Positions 14,305-15,442 of a stretch of DNA of 15,442 nucleotides are shown one piece after another. Source of the DNA: Alphaproteobacteria bacterium (GTDB lineage: Bacteria; Pseudomonadota; Alphaproteobacteria; Bin95); NCBI GenBank assembly GCA_022822125.1, contig JAJECF010000042.1:1-15442 (forward strand), written 5' to 3'. Numbering within the stretch: position 1 is the first letter of the stretch; each line of letters starts with the position of its first letter. The notes below the pieces were generated by a model, which ran no database searches, was not told where the DNA came from, and was given only the letters and a program-made list of their open reading frames with translations. A program made the position numbers and the translations under genes.

Positions 14305-14349
14305 GTGCATGATTTTTGAAATCATACACCTTCCTGAGCGCGCGCGCAA
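14305..14349 (-). promoter_or_regulatory. vapBC promoter with overlapping palindromic operator
   Basis: On the minus strand TTGCGC (14344-14349) and TATGAT (14321-14326) are separated by exactly 17 bp, a good -35/-10 pair reading toward vapB. The -10 box lies within an inverted repeat: ATGATTT (14309-14315), spacer TTG, AAATCAT (14319-14325). One mismatch further out it extends by GTG/CAC to span 14305-14329. Its A/T-rich sequence stands out from the GC-rich surroundings. An antitoxin bound here would block RNA polymerase, as in VapBC autoregulation. Confidence 0.75.
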
Positions 14350-14466
14350 ACCGCCGCCGTTTCCCGGGCCGGTGCTTGACCCCGTCGCGTTCGGCATGGC
14401 CAATATACCAGCAGGCGGACCGGCGGCGATGCTGCGACGCGCGGGAAACCTTGCAGGAGGGATGCG

Positions 14467-15324
14467 ATGCAGGCGGTTGACGACCCGGGTATCTGGACGG
14501 TCGGGGATTTCGCCGGCCCGGAGGACTACACCCTTCGGCTGACGGAGGCCGAGCTCGCCGAGCTGGACGGGTTCATCGCCCGGATGGACCGCGAGGGCAA
14601 AACGCTCGACGACATCGGCCGCGAGGATTTCCGCTGCCCGCTGGTCGAGGCCCGGCTTGCGGACCTTTACGACGAACTGCGGGACGGGCGCGGCTTTGCG
14701 GTGATGGCGGGGCTGCCGGTCGAGCGCTGGCGCCTGGAGGATGCGGAGCGGGTCTATTGGGCCATGGGCGCGCAGCTCGGGGCCGGCATGTCGCAAAGCG
14801 TCATGGGCGACCGGCTGGGCCATGTCCGGGATGTCACCCGCGAGGACCCGCATGCGCGCGCCTATCGCAACCGCAAGGAGCTGGACCCCCACACGGACCG
14901 CGCGCATATCGTGGGCCTGTTCAGCCTCCGCGCCGCAAGGACAGGCGGCGTGTCGCATCTCACCAGCGCGCTCGCCGTGCATAACCGGCTGCTGGCTGAG
15001 AGGCCGGACTATCTCGAGCGGCTCTATGAAGGCTTCTACATGCACCGCCGCGGCGAGGAAGCGCCCGGCGAGGACCCGGTCACGCCCTACAAGATCCCGG
15101 TGTTTTCGTCCGCGAGCGGCAAGATCAGCTGCCGCTGGGTCAGGACCTATGCCGTGTTGGGCCAGGAGGCGAGGGGCGAGCCGCTCAGCGCGTTCGAGGA
15201 AGCGGCGGTCGAGGCGTTCCTTGCCGCTGCGGGCAGCGACGAGCTGCAATTGCGGTTCACGCTCGGGCCGGGCGAGATCCTCTGGTTCAATAATTTCACC
15301 CATCTGAGGCACTTGCAGAATTGA
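14467..15324 (+). pseudogene. TauD/TfdA-type Fe(II)/2-oxoglutarate dioxygenase, 3'-truncated
   Basis: A 285-codon frame with a strong ribosome site (GGAGGG, 14456-14461) before ATG 14467. LVEARLADLYDELRDGRGFAV (59-79) and LGHVRDVTREDPHARAYRNR (117-136) precede the iron-binding DPHTDRAHIVGL with His142 and Asp144. The end reads ILWFNNFTHL (271-280), then RHLQN and stop. In this family an NNxTxLHxRxxF segment follows, carrying the distal iron-ligand histidine, and later an arginine for 2-oxoglutarate in a region such as RRHLLRLW. Here the reading breaks right before that histidine, so some 40-50 residues are missing and the product should be inactive. The break coincides with a composition change at about 15305, suggesting an insertion. 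Confidence 0.85.
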
Positions 15325-15442
15325 GGTTCTGAGGAATAGCGGCTGAGATTTTGGATGCGGTTTTAGGTTTGCGTTGCGTTTGGGGCGCTGCGGCTGGCCT
15401 GATTGGGTCGCGGGTCGTGTCTGCGGTCGGTTTTGAGGCGAG
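15305..15442. mobile_element. probable edge of an insertion element interrupting the dioxygenase gene
   Basis: From about 15305 homology to the dioxygenase stops and the plus strand becomes rich in G and T, with runs such as GGTTTTAGGTTTGCG, unlike all flanking genes. No reading frame continues convincingly to the window edge, as expected for the non-coding end of an insertion sequence. A terminal repeat could begin near GAGGCACTTGCAG (15306-15318), but only one end is visible, so neither the inverted repeat nor a target duplication can be tested and no family is assigned. A deletion or rearrangement junction is an alternative. Confidence 0.5.

Overview
The window reads as a chromosomal segment of a GC-rich alphaproteobacterium. 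This rests on G/C-rich third codon positions, a full-length LepA, dispersed palindromic repeats of the kind scattered through alphaproteobacterial genomes, and an accessory gene set of CoA-ester enzymes, a luciferase-like oxidoreductase and a TauD-type dioxygenase. All calls come from reading motifs; no database search was run. No rRNA, tRNA, CRISPR array or prophage structural gene was seen.

Left part (1-3928, all plus strand): the 3' end of a probable luciferase-like flavin monooxygenase is followed by an alpha/beta hydrolase. Next come an MT-A70-type adenine methyltransferase and a single-chain GmrSD-like protein (DUF262 plus DUF1524/HNH). This pair looks like a small modification/restriction cassette between metabolic genes and is the best candidate for an undescribed defence pair. 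A one-domain VOC/glyoxalase protein closes the section.

CoA-ester block (3958-6777): on the minus strand a crotonase-fold enzyme lacking one of the two catalytic glutamates, a small uncharacterised protein and an acyl-CoA dehydrogenase form a tight operon. A hotdog thioesterase with FlK-like active-site spacing is transcribed divergently from a 98-bp gap. Together they suggest degradation or remodelling of an unidentified acyl-CoA.

Repeat-rich region (6778-8949): two gene-poor stretches of 723 and 483 bp hold palindromic repeat units. They include two direct copies of a composite element of about 200 bp that bracket an SMP-30/gluconolactonase gene.

Right part (8950-15442): a TauE/SafE permease overlaps an ArsC-like reductase gene. 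This pair meets lepA tail to tail, and lepA diverges from an Ada-like regulator/alkyltransferase. The alkyltransferase gene overlaps, 3' end to 3' end, a SAM methyltransferase that lies downstream of a vapBC toxin-antitoxin pair with a clear palindromic operator. The last gene, a TauD/TfdA-type dioxygenase, breaks off at about 15305 just before its distal catalytic histidine. The remaining roughly 135 bp differ in composition and look like the edge of an insertion.
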